Source: Gambelia wislizenii
Taxonomy: Eukaryota > Chordata > Lepidosauria > Squamata > Crotaphytidae
Length of the DNA: 64,000 nt
Direction of reading: 5' to 3'
Assembly: GCA_030847615.1 (NCBI GenBank)
Contig: JAUMIR010000003.1
Location: 70,380,001-70,444,000 of the forward strand
Positions 33,204 through 44,592 of this stretch are shown piece after piece (position 1 is the first letter of the stretch; every line of letters starts with the position of its first letter). The notes beneath the pieces were generated by a model. That model saw nothing but the letters and a program-made list of their open reading frames with translations, did not search any database and was not told the origin of the DNA. The translations under genes and the position numbers were made by a program.

Positions 33204-33751
33204 GGACTTTATCAAATGCGGCATATATGGTGTCATAATGACACCTAATTAACGCGAAAGGGTGTGCATATCAGATGACGTAATCCTTTTGTGACTTTTT
33301 ATTGTCCAAAAGCCATTCTATTTTATTGACAGGCCAAGCCATCATAGAACTCCTATGGCGCTTTTTTGACGGTATTTGAAACCTTGTGCCATTGTGCTCA
33401 CATGAATACAGCATCAATGGGCAGAACACTTCCAGGTGAGATCACAAGAAAGGGTAGGGGATGCTCTTTTTATGAACCTCCCTGGTTTACTTGGGACTTT
33501 GTGAGTGTGTTTCTGTGTACTTTTTGTGGGGTTTTAAAAATGTATTTTTAAATTTACTCACACTCGTGTCTTCTCATGAGAAACAACGAGATCACAAATG
33601 TGGAAGTAAACAGAGCTTTGTTCATGCTCTGGGGGCTGCCTTTTCACGCAAGTAAATGTAGGTCTGATAAAAAGCGTTCTTTTCCTGGCAGAAAAACAGT
33701 TTAAAATATCCCAGCAAAAGAATGTTTGTAGAGGCTTGTCTGATAAGGTCC
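33204..33751 (+). mobile_element. MITE of the GGACTTTATCAGAC family, 548 bp
   Basis: Left end GGACTTTATCAAATG, right end GTCTGATAAGGTCC. The interior is colinear with 53355-53940: AGCATCAATGGGC(A/G)G, GATGCTCTTTTTATGAACCT and GGATGTGGAAGTAAACAG-like blocks. The flanking CTA and TAC are an imperfect target duplication. Confidence 0.85.
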
Positions 33752-34690
33752 TACGCAGTGAAGAAAGGGAGAATAAACATGGTTTTTCAAGTGAAACTAC
33801 CTGCTGCATTAAATGTGTAGCCTGCAATTTAAGTTCTCATTCTTTTCTACCTTCAGTTAAATATCCCTGGTCACTGTCCTGATTGGTATCAATGCACATA
33901 GGAGGCGAGTTCAAACCCTCCCCTACACAGTTGATTTTTATTTTAACCTTCCTCCCTCAGAGCAGGTGGTAAATGAACAAGAAAAAGACTCAATTGGAGG
34001 TAAATGGTGTAGAAGAGGGAGATTTGAAGGCAAGTCTTTGCTCAACCACAGAAGAGGTAGAACCAAACTACTCTGGACTGTCTGCTAATAAGAAGTGAAT
34101 GTAAATTAGCATGATAATAAATAAGGTGGTGAGAATAAAAGATCGAAACTACTCAGGTATCTGATGAAGCATAATTTAGCAAAATACAGGAGTTCATGCC
34201 CAAATTCCTATATCTAATTTAAAATGATTTAGAATTGGATATTTGATAATCAGTCTCAAGAATCTTTGAAGGCTTTATGTGATCCTTGTCTGAGTGAATT
34301 ATTTCTTAAACCATCTTATTACTCCATTGTATTACAACTGGAAAATAAAGAATTCTTAGATTCCCCCCCCCCATTATCATTCAATGACTCATTTTTAAAG
34401 CATAGTGACGCATTATATTTAATCACTACATTGAGTCCATTTTAATGGAAAATTCAACTGATATTTAGCCTTAATATTTATAACATTTTAATACATTTGG
34501 CCATTACATAACTATGTGCCGTTAAATTGCTTTACATACTACTGAATTATTTTTCATAGATTGGTAAACTATCTTTCCTGTTTAAGTTCTATTATGTTTA
34601 AACGTTGCAGTTAAGAGAGAGTTGTCGCTGCAAAAAAGTAATTAATTTAAGATGAACAGTGCTTTTGAAATAATTATTTTTGATGATTCC
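33752..34690. other. NGEF intron, nothing recognised
   Basis: AT-rich intronic DNA without a recognised exon or repeat. Confidence 0.5.
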
Positions 34691-34984
34691 AACAAGTCCA
34701 AGGGCTTGTCTACACCAGTCATAAACCCCCAATCCCCCCCCTGCAAATCTGGCCTGATAATGCCACACGACATGCAGACTTTTCCCCAAATCTGGTGTGA
34801 TAGTGACACATGCTGCAGGGCCTTATTTGGACCAGATTCAGGGAATACCCCCTTAAAAACTGAGTTTCAGAAAACTGCTGTGTGAACAAGCCATTCACAG
34901 CAAATTTGGGGGTGGGGCTGGGGAGGATAAGAAGGACAAGAGCTGCTTGAGGCACCACCATTTCCTTCCCCCTCTTCAGTGCCA

Positions 34985-35790
34985 TTTCTCATTCTAAAGG
35001 CAGAGCCTCAGAGGTAGTCGCTCTTTCTGAAGTCAGAACCCCAGCGAGCCCCACCATTGTGAGGCTAGCTGCCCATTCTGGCTTCAGAGAGGGTGCCTAC
35101 CACTGGGGCTTTGCTTTTCCGGCACACAATTGCCCCTCCAAACTCCAGGAAAGCAAAGCCCCAGCACTAGCCGCCTGATCTGGCTTCAGGGAAGCTGCTA
35201 CCACTGATACTTTGCTTATAATTGCCCCTCTGAGCTCTGGAAAATCAAAGCCCCAGTAGTAGCTGCCTGATCTGGCTTCAGAGAGGTGGTTGCCATTGGG
35301 CCTTTGCTTTTCCTGGAGTTCAGAAGGGTTATTGTGCTCCGTAAAATTAAAGCCCCAGCAGTAGCCACCTGCAGTATTAGACTCTCTGAAGCCAGACTGG
35401 ACAGCTACCACTGACTCTTTGCTTACAATCAACCCTCCGAGTTCCAGGAAAATCAAAGCCCCAGTGGTAACTACCCGATCTGGCTTCGGAGTGGCGATTA
35501 CCACTTGTGCTTTGCTTTTAGCTCAGAGGAGCTATTGTAAGCAAAGTGCTAGTGGTAGTTGCCTGCTCTGAAACCAGATCAGGTGCCTGCCTCGCCATCA
35601 CTGGTCTAGCCACCCAATCTGGCTTCAGAGAGGGTGACTACTGCAGGGGCTTTGCGTTTCTGGTGCTCTGGGAAAAGCAAAGAGCCAGCGGTAGTTACCT
35701 TTCTGGCTTCAGAGAGGTGACTACCACTGGCAATTAGTGTTGGCCCTTTGCTTTTCCCAGAGCTCAAGAGTCAAGTTTCAGTAACAGCTT
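34985..35790. repeat. Degenerate tandem array with inverted sub-units
   Basis: A block containing CTGGCTTCAGAGAGG(G/T), then TACCACTGG, then GGCTTTGCTTTTCC and a CTC(T/C)GAG-type end recurs at least six times at a spacing of roughly 120-180 bp. Some units carry the reverse complement (CTCTGAAGCCAGA at about 35380). It lies inside a larger element that may begin at AGGGCTTGTCTACACCAG (34700). A related inverted piece is at 54395-54617. Confidence 0.75.
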
Positions 35791-36789
35791 TGAATGGAAG
35801 CCTAAGCCCAAGTAAAAATCTGAATGAAAATTCAGGCTTTGGCAGGTGTGGCACTTAAATCTGGGCTAGGGAGAGAAGCAGAGCAGGCAGATGGAGGGCT
35901 GCAGCGGTGGCAAAGTGGGGAGAACAACAGGAAGAGCCACTCTATCAGGTTAATGTCATATCTGTTCCATACAATAACAGCAATGGCCGATCCTGCATTG
36001 CTCGGCATCCCTTGCAAGCCCTCCCCCTCCAAGATATGACCAATCACATCTTAGCTCTGCTGTGTGCCCCTATTTCGAGATGGTTGCTGGTTGAGCAGAC
36101 AAACAATTATGCACAGGTTTTCATGCACTTTTTAAAAAAGACTGAAAAACAGAGGGATGGAAAGTCACAGATTTCTTTTCTTTTTCTTTCTTTTTCTTTT
36201 CTTTCTTTCTTTCTTTCTTTTTTTTTGCATCCCCCTCTTCCGAATAGCAGGAGTGTGGCCCAGGGAGCATGAGGACCAATGAGATTCTTCTCAAATTCTT
36301 CCCAGGGCTTTTTTGCCATGTAGTCAACCCCTCAGCCTTCTTGAATAAGTGGGGGAAACATGCCCTTTGGGGGTTTTTTAAAGGCATTTTCTTGTGCCTG
36401 ATGGCTACACTGCAAGTCTTTAGTATATTGCTGTTTTGCTCTAACTGGCTTTTTAGTTTTTAGGACAGTATTTGGTATTTAAGGAGGCATGAAGTTTACA
36501 AACAGTCCATTAAAAATTAGTTCATTTACTCCAAATTCATTAAAATTGTTAGCGTTAATATTTGTTATTTTAATTGTTAAGTTCCAACAATGCCCTTTTC
36601 CAGTAACCATTAATGGCTCTCATTATTTTAATTCATTACTGACAATTTAAATTTATCGACACTTTTATTTAGCAATTAAAAATAATCTTCATAAAACGTT
36701 CTCAACAGTTTAATATTAAAAAAAATTCTGCAGTGATCTAATGCTAGTGTTTTAATGTTATGTTTAACATTTTCAAATGAAATGCTGTA
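35791..36789. other. NGEF intron with (TTTC)n tract
   Basis: The T/C-rich (CTTTT)n/(TTTC)n microsatellite lies at about 36174-36225. Otherwise no feature. The Lys/Glu-rich open frames on the other strand are microsatellite artefacts. Confidence 0.55.
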
Positions 36790-37774
36790 CAGTTGTCCCT
36801 CCACATTCGCGAACTTGACATTCGCGGTTTTGGTTATTCGCGGTTTTGGGAGGGCCCCCCCGCCCCCCCCAAAACCGCGACACGGGGCCTCCAGAGGCCC
36901 CGTGAAAAGACCTGGAGGGAGCGGGGAGGCCCGGGGAGGCCTCCACGGGGGCCCCGGAGGCGCTCCGTAGGCCCCATGAAGGCCTGGGGAGGGGTGGGGA
37001 GGCCTTCGCGGGTCCCCCGGAGACCCTCCGGAGGCCCCGCGAAGGCTTGGGGAGGGGTGGGGAGGCCTTCGCGGGATGCCTGGAGGCCCTCCGGAGGCCC
37101 CGCGAAGGCCTGAGGAGGGGTGGGGAGGCCTTCGCGGGTCCCCCGGAGGCCCTCCGGAGGCCCCGCGAAGGCTTGGGGAGGGGTGGGGAGGCCTTTGAGG
37201 GACCCCCGGAGGCCCTCCGGAAGCCCCGTGAAGGCCTGGGGAGGGAGGGAGGGCCGGGGAGACCTCCACGGGGCCTAGCACGGCCCCGCGAAGGCCTGGG
37301 GAGGGGGGAGGGAGGGCCGGGGAGACCTCCGCGGGGCTTAGCAAGGCCCCGCGAAGGCCTGGAGAGGGAGGGAGGGAGGGCCGGGGAGACCTGCGCGGGG
37401 CCTAGCAAGGCCCTGTGAAGGCCTGGAGAGGGAGGGAGGGAGGGCCGGGGAGACCTGCGCGGGGCCTAGGAAGGCCCCGCGAAGGCCTGGAGAGGGAGGG
37501 AGGGAGGGCTGGGGAGACCTGCGCGGGGCCTAGCAAGGCCCCGCGAAGGCCTGGAGAGGGAGGGAGGGAGGGCTGGGGAGACCTGCGCGGGGCCTAGCAA
37601 GGCCCCGCGAAGGCCTGGGGAGGGGGGAGGGAGGGCCGGGGAGACCTCCGCGGGGCCTAGGAAGGCCCCGCGAAGGCCTGGGGAGGGAGGGGGGAGGGGA
37701 GTCGTTATTCGCGGATATTTCACATTCGCGGGGGTCCGCGGAACGGAACCCCCGCGAATGTGAAGGGACGACTG
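36790..37774. mobile_element. 985-bp Tigger-like element filled with GC-rich minisatellite
   Basis: The left end CAGTTGTCCCTCCACATTCG and the right end GCGAATGTGAAGGGACGACTG form an inverted repeat flanked by TA (36788-36789 and 37775-37776), as in the small Tigger-like MITEs here. Subterminal TTCGCGGTTTTGG and GTTATTCGCGGATATTT are also Tigger-like. The interior (about 36880-37700) is a minisatellite with units of roughly 60-110 bp built on CCCCGCGAAGGC(C/T)TGGGGAGGG and GCCTAGCAAGGCCCCGCG. The Pro/Arg-rich open frames on both strands come from the array and are not genes. Confidence 0.9.
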
Positions 37775-38139
37775 TATTTCTGATTATGCTTTATTATGAG
37801 TATTTTACCATTTCCAGGACTATTTGGCAAATATTGAGACTACAACTGCCTGAAATACTAGTATTAGCACTAGTTATGGCAATCATAATGATAACTAATG
37901 AAATAAGTTATAAGGAACCTACATAAAAACGTTCAGTGTTTCAGATAACCATGCCATTCCCTCCAATTGTCCCAGTTTGGTAGGGGCAGTCCTAATTAAG
38001 TCTCTGTTGTCCCACTTTTCCAGCTCTTTTAAAATGTCTCAAAAAGAGAATTGGGGGAGGAGTGAAGGAGAAAGAGAAAGAATTCACTAACACACATTGG
38101 AAACTTTAATGCAGTGTAGATGTGTAAATAGCTATTGCT

Positions 38140-38215
38140 TAAAACAATTTGTAAGCTGCTCTGATAGCCTTGTGGCTGAAGAGCGGGGTATAAATAACCA
38201 AATTAAAAAAAAAAA
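38140..38215 (+). repeat. LINE/SINE-type 3' tail fragment
   Basis: TTTGTAAGCTGCTCTGATAG followed by GAGCGGGGTATAAATAACCA and an A-run resembles a 3' end common to several lizard retroposons. The parent family cannot be fixed from this piece. Confidence 0.5.
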
Positions 38216-38375
38216 GGAAAAGACATTTAACAAGAATTGAGGATAGTTGGGGGGGGGGCAAGAGGATGAGAGAGAAGGGAAGGAGAAGATGTTTAGCCAG
38301 GATTTGTGAGCTGAAAAATAGCAGTAAGAGTGCAAAAAGGAGAGAGGGACTAGGAAATGAGGGAAAAGATGAAAA

Positions 38376-38601
38376 CAGTCGGCCATCCGTATCCATGGGT
38401 TCTGCATCCACAGAGTCAACCAAACATGACTCAAAAATATTTGGGGGGGGGTGGATTCCAAAAAGCAAACCTTGCTGTTCTCCGTTTTATGTAAGGGGCA
38501 TAGTTTTACTACACCATTGCATGTATAATGGAGCTTCTGTATCCATGGCGAGGTGGTTGGGGCCTGGAACCAAACCTCAGTGAATATTGAGGGCCCACGA
38601 T
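38376..38601 (+). mobile_element. Tigger-like MITE, MER2-like termini
   Basis: Starts CAGTCGGCCATCCGTATCCA and TGGGTTCTGCATCC, with the AAAGCAAACCTTGC block inside and a degenerate right end (GAGGGCCCACGATT). It is similar to, but distinct from, the CAGTTGTCCCT subfamily. Confidence 0.8.
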
Positions 38602-38813
38602 TTAGGCAGGAGTTGCAGGGGAAAGAATGAGAGAAGATGGGAGAAGGGAAGTAGGAGACGTCTAGTGAGGAAATGTAGGAGTGAGGAGAGTGTGAGAAAG
38701 AGAGAGATGTTTAAAACAGAAATTAATGAGAATGAGAAAGGAATGAATTACCCAAACAGGTCTGTAAGACATTACTGTAAAACCAGGCTTTTTGCTAACA
38801 ATGGTGCAACACA

Positions 38814-39348
38814 CATAGAATCATAGTAGTGTAGAGTTGGAAGAGACCACGAGGGCCATCCAATCCAACCCCCTGCCACTCAGGAAATCACGATCAAAGC
38901 ATCCCTGACAGATGGCCATCCAGCCTCTGTTTAAAGACCTCCAAGGAAGGAGACCCCACCATGCTCCGAGGGAGTGTGTTCCACTGCCGAACAGCTCTTA
39001 CTGTCAGAAAGTTCCTCCTAATGTTGAGGTGGAATTTCTGTTCCTGGAGCTTGCATCCACTGCTCCATGTTCCAGTCTCTGGAGCAGCAGAAAACAAGCC
39101 TTCTCCATCCTCAACTTGACACCCCTTAAAATACTTAAACAGGGCTATCATATCGCCTCTTAACCGTCTTTTTTCCAGGCTAAACATACCCAGCTCCCTA
39201 AGTCTCTCCTCATAAGGCATGGTTTCCAGACCTTTCACCATTTTAGTCGCCCTTCTCTGGACACGTTCCAATTTGTCAATATCCTTTTTGAATTGTGGCG
39301 CCCAGAACTGGACACAGTATTCTAGGTGAGGTCTGAATAGAGCAGCAT
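38814..39348 (-). mobile_element. CR1 LINE 3' end with ORF2 C-terminus
   Basis: Minus-strand frame 38894-39271 encodes VQRRATKMVKGLETMPYEER, LGMFSLEKRRLRGDMIALFK and RAVRQWNTLPRSMV, the CR1 ORF2 C-terminus, followed by the CTATGATTCT 3' end at 38814. The frame is uninterrupted for about 125 codons, so this is a relatively young copy. It is 5'-truncated and cannot encode an active protein. Confidence 0.93.
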
Positions 39349-39423
39349 ATTACTTCCCTTGATCTAGATCTAGACACTATACTTCTATTGCTTCTCTAAG
39401 CAATAAGAGAATTGTACTATGGC

Positions 39424-39528
39424 TTCAGGCAAAGGCAAAACCCTTCTGAACAAATCTTGCAAAAAACCCAAAACGCAACCTTAGGGTCACCATAAGTCAG
39501 AAACGACTTGAAGGTGCACAACAGCAAG
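39424..39528 (+). mobile_element. Sauria-type SINE, 3' half
   Basis: Contains GGCAAAGGCAAAACCCTTCT and CCATAAGTCAGAAACGACTT followed by GAAGGTGCACAACAGCAAG. The tRNA-like head is missing. Confidence 0.8.
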
Positions 39529-41209
39529 ATAAGAACAGAACTAATAAAATTAACAGGAAGACAGGTAAAATTACAAAGCAGCAGTCCTGTAGTACTGGAT
39601 TTGGGAACTCCTGTGGGAGTGAATATTGAAGTAGATCATTATTACTCTGTACTGACTGCTGAGTCTTGATGCTGGCTGTGATTTATAGCTACATTGACAC
39701 ACACCCCAACAGTTTACAGCAGCCCTTCTGAGTGCAGCAGTAGAGATCAGCAGTACCTATAAAAAGATGCTTTTCTTTTCAAGGCAGTGCAACGCCCAGA
39801 GATTCTTCCCCTGGCCCTGGGGCTTAGAAGAAAGAGGTCACACCCTGAGGTTTGGCAATCCTAATGGTGCCATTTTGTCTTTATAAGAACTACTTTACAG
39901 TTACTACCTTCACTCCTAAACTTCAGAAAATGAGGAAAATATGATTCATTTCATAGATGTTTTGTGGGTAAACACAGTAAAATTAAAAAATTAAAAATTA
40001 AAATAAGGGGATCAGCTGTTATCTGTGAAGCCACGAGTGCTTTTTTTCCTCTTTAATTTAAGGCAGAGGAGAACAGGAAATGAAATAAATATGCAGAAAA
40101 GGTGACATAGGCATGGAGTTTCTACAACCTGCCAAACATGTATGAACTTTGAAATGTTTATCCCCCTAACTACCCACTGGAGAACAGATGAAAGATTTTT
40201 AAGGGAGAGGAATCTGCTTGTACAGATTACAGTAATTGTTAATCCAAAATAATTGTCACACTTTGCACTCACAGTGGGCTCTTCCAGATTGGTTTAAAGA
40301 AACATTTATTCTTGCAATATAGCTCATTACATTTTGCCATTTGTTGTCACTTGTGCATCCACTTGTTCCACATTTTTGGGAGGCTACTTGTAGTGGTTTC
40401 TTGGATCTCCATTAGGGTGCCTCAAAGTTTTGGTTTTTTTAAAATTGAGATATAGTTTGCTCTGGTGATTTTATGGTGTGAAGGGCAATTTTTCTCCTCT
40501 CTGAATTAAAAAAAAAATAGAATTATGGAACAGAAGTGTCATTACACTTATGTGCTATAGCACTGTAAATCTAAAAAAAATTAAAAATAATGGAAGAGAA
40601 GAGAATATAAAGGAGCATATGTCTTGGAATGAAAAAGAAGCCCAGTTGAGGATGGAAATACAATGGTACAGCTGGTGCCAGGAATTCCCAGAAAATAGTC
40701 CAGGACTACAGAAATATCTTTTGGATTTTTTTTTTAAATTGAGAACTAGAGCAACAAACACCACAACCTGCCAACAAATCTGCCCTTTCTGGAAGTGCTC
40801 AGTGACAAACATCAAATTGATTTGTTGTTCAACTTTTAAAGCAAGCTCTTGTGGACCTGCTAAAAGCAGTGCCTGGGGCAAAGTCTTTTGCTAGTACTAA
40901 TACTTCAGGAATACCCAAACCCTGTTTTTCTTGGGCAGGGGCAGGCAGAACAGACAGATCAGAAAATGGATGGTGGCAGCATGGGGCAATGGGTGGGGGG
41001 GGGGTCAGCTCAGTGACAATAGTGCAGAGCAACCCTGCAGATAGCCAACAGGAGCAGTAAATTAGAAGTGGACAGGAAGAAATCTGCCACTTTTCCTGAC
41101 CTAACACCTCAGCCAGTAGGCCCACTTTGGAAAACTCTGCAGAACATTTTGAAACATTTTGGTCTGCCACCATTCAGACACCAGTTCCTGCCTTCACTAT
41201 CCTAGGTGT
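39529..41209. other. NGEF intron, nothing recognised
   Basis: No exon or named repeat recognised. Open frames at 40550-40894 and its complement show no known domain. Confidence 0.45.
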
Positions 41210-41555
41210 CATTTACATGGCAAAATAAATCCTCTAAGAATTTGCAGAGTCCTAATAGTTCCCACATCTTTTGGATCAAAGTCACCATATTCAGAAGGAG
41301 GGGGGCAAAAAACCCCATAAGTTGTGCAGTATCAGCTTTCGCAATTCTCCCCGACTTTTTTGAAAAGTAGCGTGACTTAGCGCACTATTGATTGTGTGAA
41401 ATACCATTTTGCAAAAGTCTGTGTGGACTACCAGCAATCTTCCAGAACCAGCCACAGCAGAGCTGAGCCGTGATTGGTTGGATTGACCAAGGAGGGGGTG
41501 GACTTGCAAGAGATGCGAGGAGCCTCAAATGAAAAGATACAGCCAGCCGTCTGCC
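41210..41555. repeat. Dispersed repeat, copy A (partner 57243-57600)
   Basis: Colinear with 57243-57600: CATGG(C/T)AAAATAAATCC, CTAATAGTTCCCACA, TTCAGAAGGAGGGGGGC, ACCAGCAATCTT, GCCACAGCAGAGCTGAGCC and GAGCCTCAAA. Only about 30 bp downstream is a (GAGG)n tract (41594-41636). It is probably a non-autonomous DNA element; I cannot fix its ends. Confidence 0.8.
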
Positions 41556-41593
41556 TTCCAGCTTGCCATAATTACTGTTCCTCTCTCTGTGTG

Positions 41594-41722
41594 TGAGAGG
41601 GAAAGAGGGAGGGAGGGAGGGAGGGAGGGAGGGAGAGCATAGTGATCTGCTCCACTGGCCTTTTGCTCCCTCACCCTGCTGTGATTGGGTTCGTGTGTGG
41701 GTGTGTGTGTGTGAGAGAGAGA
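41594..41722. repeat. (GAGG)n and (GT)n/(GA)n simple repeats
   Basis: GGGAGGGAGGG tract at 41604-41636 and a GTGTGTGTG/GAGAGA tract at about 41694-41722. Confidence 0.9.
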
Positions 41723-42069
41723 AGCAGTCTGCGCAGTTAGCCATTACATGTCACAGTGGGTGAAGGGAAGGGGGGCTTCAGAGATGCAGGGCGAAGGGGG
41801 AGCCTGCGACTCCATTGCTTCTGTCAGCTGGGTGATCATCCCCACCATTCTTCACCTGGGAATCTAGCCTGCTTTCCTTGCCTCCTTTGTCATTATTCCT
41901 CTCCACGCCCCCCCATGGTCTCCCTTCTGTTTTGGTTGCTTTCTCTGCTATTCTCTGGCTGGAGCTCAGACGAAGTTAACAGAGATTCTTTCAGAGCCCT
42001 CTTTCTCCCTCACACTGCTGCCCCTCCTTGCTCCCTCTCCGCCTCCTGCCTGACCTTTAATGACAGTCA

Positions 42070-42410
42070 GGAGATTTTCAGATGCCTCTTTCAGCCTTTT
42101 GCCACTCAAGCAGCCTCCGGAGCAGTAACGAGGCTGCTGCGCGGCAAGGGGTCCATTTTGCATGACGCCGTTTCTCTCTCGGCATCATCTGTGACTGTTG
42201 CAGCTAGCATTGGAGGCAGCCGCGCTGTTTTTACTCACAGACAACTTCTGTGAGTGAAAAACAGTGCGGCCGCCTCCAATGCTAGCCGCAACAGTCACGG
42301 ACGACGCCGAGAGAGAAACGGCATCGTCCAAAATGGACCCCTTGCCGCGCAGCAGCCTTGTTACTGCTCTGGAGGCTGCTTGCGCGGCAAAAGGCTGTCT
42401 GAAAATCTCC
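42070..42410. mobile_element. 341-bp palindromic MITE, GGAGATTTTCAGA ends, TCA duplication
   Basis: The two arms are long reverse complements: GCTAGCATTGGAGGCAGCC on the left against GGCCGCCTCCAATGCTAGC on the right, and GCGCGGCAAGGGGTCCATTT against AAATGGACCCCTTGCCGCGC. The centre is near 42243. The ends GGAGATTTTCAGA and TCTGAAAATCTCC are flanked by TCA (42067-42069 and 42411-42413). The interior differs from that of the 10935 palindrome although the ends and total length agree. Confidence 0.87.
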
Positions 42411-42413
42411 TCA

Positions 42414-44462
42414 GACAGCCTGGGCTCTGGAGGCCAGCCCCCCCCCTTTGTCTGTGTGAACTACAAAGCCAAAAACTCATCAGATCAACCAGTTTAGTAC
42501 TAAATAATGTAAACTATGCAATGCTGGTGCAAAAGGTCAGTAAGCTGGAATTTTGCGCACTTTATTCTGCCGTGTAACTGACCCCCTTCTTTCTTGGTGA
42601 CCTGTGAAGCAGGACACTGAACCCAGCTGCATGACATGTCCAGCCCCAACTGTGACCAATCAGTCACTAGCGCTCTATCTATATGTATCCTTCACTATTT
42701 TCTGAAGTATACAAAAATGTACTTGGCTAGAGGCAAGTTCCCTTCCTTCACTTTCATTATCTCCAGCTGAAGGTTTGCAACAAAACTGACTCTAGTCTCT
42801 AGTTTATAATTCCTATGCCTACTTCTCAGTCCTTTGCAAACAGCCTTGGAGACTAGAATGCTGACTTCTCTCTTGGGATTCAATCAAGTCTAATTATATA
42901 CGGGGTTTTGTTGTTGTTTGACCTAAGTTTTGGCAACAGTTTGAACATTTATGCTGACGAGTTCATTTAGAAGCACATTTTTTACAAGGCTGTAAAAAAA
43001 TAGTCTAGGGACTTGGGGTGAGGCAGCTGTGGGGACCATGCCCAGTAAGCCATCACTACTTGTGGGGCGTGAGTGTGTCTGGTGCTGCTGGTTTTAAGCC
43101 AGAAAAGTGGGAAGTTAACCTTGATCTCAAAATCAAATTAATAATCTCTGTGTGATTAGGGGGGGCAGCTATCTTTAAAATGGAATAGTATTGATCATCC
43201 AAGCTTCAGAAAGTGGATATATGAAATTCTTCCCATGCCTATAGCAACATTTACATATACAGTGCAGGAGATTAATACAGTATGCCAAAACCTTGTTTGT
43301 TTGTGCCATTCTATCATCACTGCTGGATGAGCAACAATAGTTTTATGTATTTATGACTCTTGTTTATTAAAATGGTAAACAAACAATAAATGAGTAAGTA
43401 GTAAAGGTGAAAAATAATTAGCTTTTAATCAAATGATGAAAATGTTACACTGGATCCCAACACCAGCCATTGCATGAGGGAGATGCTGTTACTACTGATA
43501 TCATGGGGGATGTTTGGATCATGGTTAATATCCTCCTGAATATTTATTTGAAAGCTAAATATTTTCAATTTTTCATACTTGTTTTTGTTTGTTTAAAATG
43601 TTTCTATCCTGCCTTTTTGTTAAAATCCCCCCAAAATCTCACAGTAAAATAAATGCAGTAAAATAACCATACCATACCATGTTTCATGGGATTAATTTAT
43701 TTTTAATGGGAGAGGAGCCACATTTCCAAGTTTGAGGTCTAAAACTGATCTTATAATATTGAATGAACAAACACCTTTTTCTGACATGAAAGGTAAAACT
43801 ATAGAGTATAAGAAAACCTACATAAATCAGATAAAATAATGCTCAAGGATGGAATTTGCAATGTCCAGTTTCCAGCCAACATTTTATTTGTTTCTTTGTT
43901 TACAAAGAGATTTTGTAAGATATGGTAGAATTTAGATTAGCTAAATTGGAAGTTAGCGAAGATAATAATCAAGCTGAGGATTGATTTTTTGGTTGTCACT
44001 GTCACAGGATAGAAGGGAAAATAGCCTCCAGTCATATTAAAGATCAGAAAACATGACCAAAAATGCTGCTGCTAACAGTAATATTGAAGTAATTTGCACA
44101 ATTACTTGATTTGCAATTCTATTATTCCTAACATTAAAATCTCATGCTAAATTTGTTATAAACTAACTGGGTGATAAAGATTCATCTTGTTATTAATTTA
44201 AATAAGTAATTGGCTTGTGAGTAGTCAGTTCGTTTTACTGTACTGCAAGTTGTCATGGCCAGTAGAACTGAACAAAGTTGAGAAATAGAACTACTGTATA
44301 GAAAAACGGATTAACTTGGGGGGGGGGGAACTAAATGAAATTCAGTTAACAAACTTTGGTGAACATGATCCAATTAATCCATTTTATTCTCAGTTAAGCC
44401 CCATTTTATCTTTTCTTTTTAAACATTATCTTTATAGAACTGGATATTGCTTTCTTCCTTAC
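42414..44462. other. NGEF intron, no gene seen
   Basis: AT-rich intronic DNA. Near 43590-43650 there is a TTTCTATCCTGCC-type retroposon tail fragment. No exon recognised. Confidence 0.5.
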
Positions 44463-44592
44463 CTTTGAAACCATTGTTCTTCTGTGGCTGTCATATCTGG
44501 TTTTACATGAAGAGACAGACCCTTGTGGAATATGCGTAACAGTTCATCTTTGTTCAGAAGCTCGTTTCTGGTATTACCATTTTTTAGTGAAC
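44463..44592 (-). CDS. NGEF: NGEF coding exon of long form (variable N-terminal region)
   Basis: The minus strand shows acceptor TTTCAAAG followed by GTTCACTAAAAAATGG and donor AAAG|GTAAGG. The translation SLKNGNTRNELLNKDELLRI then FHKGLSLHVKPDMTATEEQW is open throughout. At 130 bp, the exon takes one base from 48198-48472 (completing Gly) and passes AG to 24990-25132 (completing Ser), so both junctions are in phase. Similarity to the mammalian protein in this stretch is weak. The call rests on canonical splice sites, phase agreement and position between two confident exons. The residues are mixed charged and polar, with no domain. Confidence 0.8.

Noticed and set aside
36676..37597. Long Pro/Arg/Gly-rich open frames on both strands (up to 222 codons)
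   Set aside because: They arise from the GC-rich minisatellite inside the 36790-37774 element. Several frames on both strands are open at once and none has a domain.
37080..37700. Regularly spaced repeats reminiscent of a CRISPR array
   Set aside because: There are no unique spacers: whole units are repeated. It lies in a vertebrate genome and inside a transposon.
41756..42253. 165-codon plus-strand frame with a signal-peptide-like start
   Set aside because: It overlaps the left arm of the 42070-42410 palindrome and a low-complexity region. No domain or splice support.
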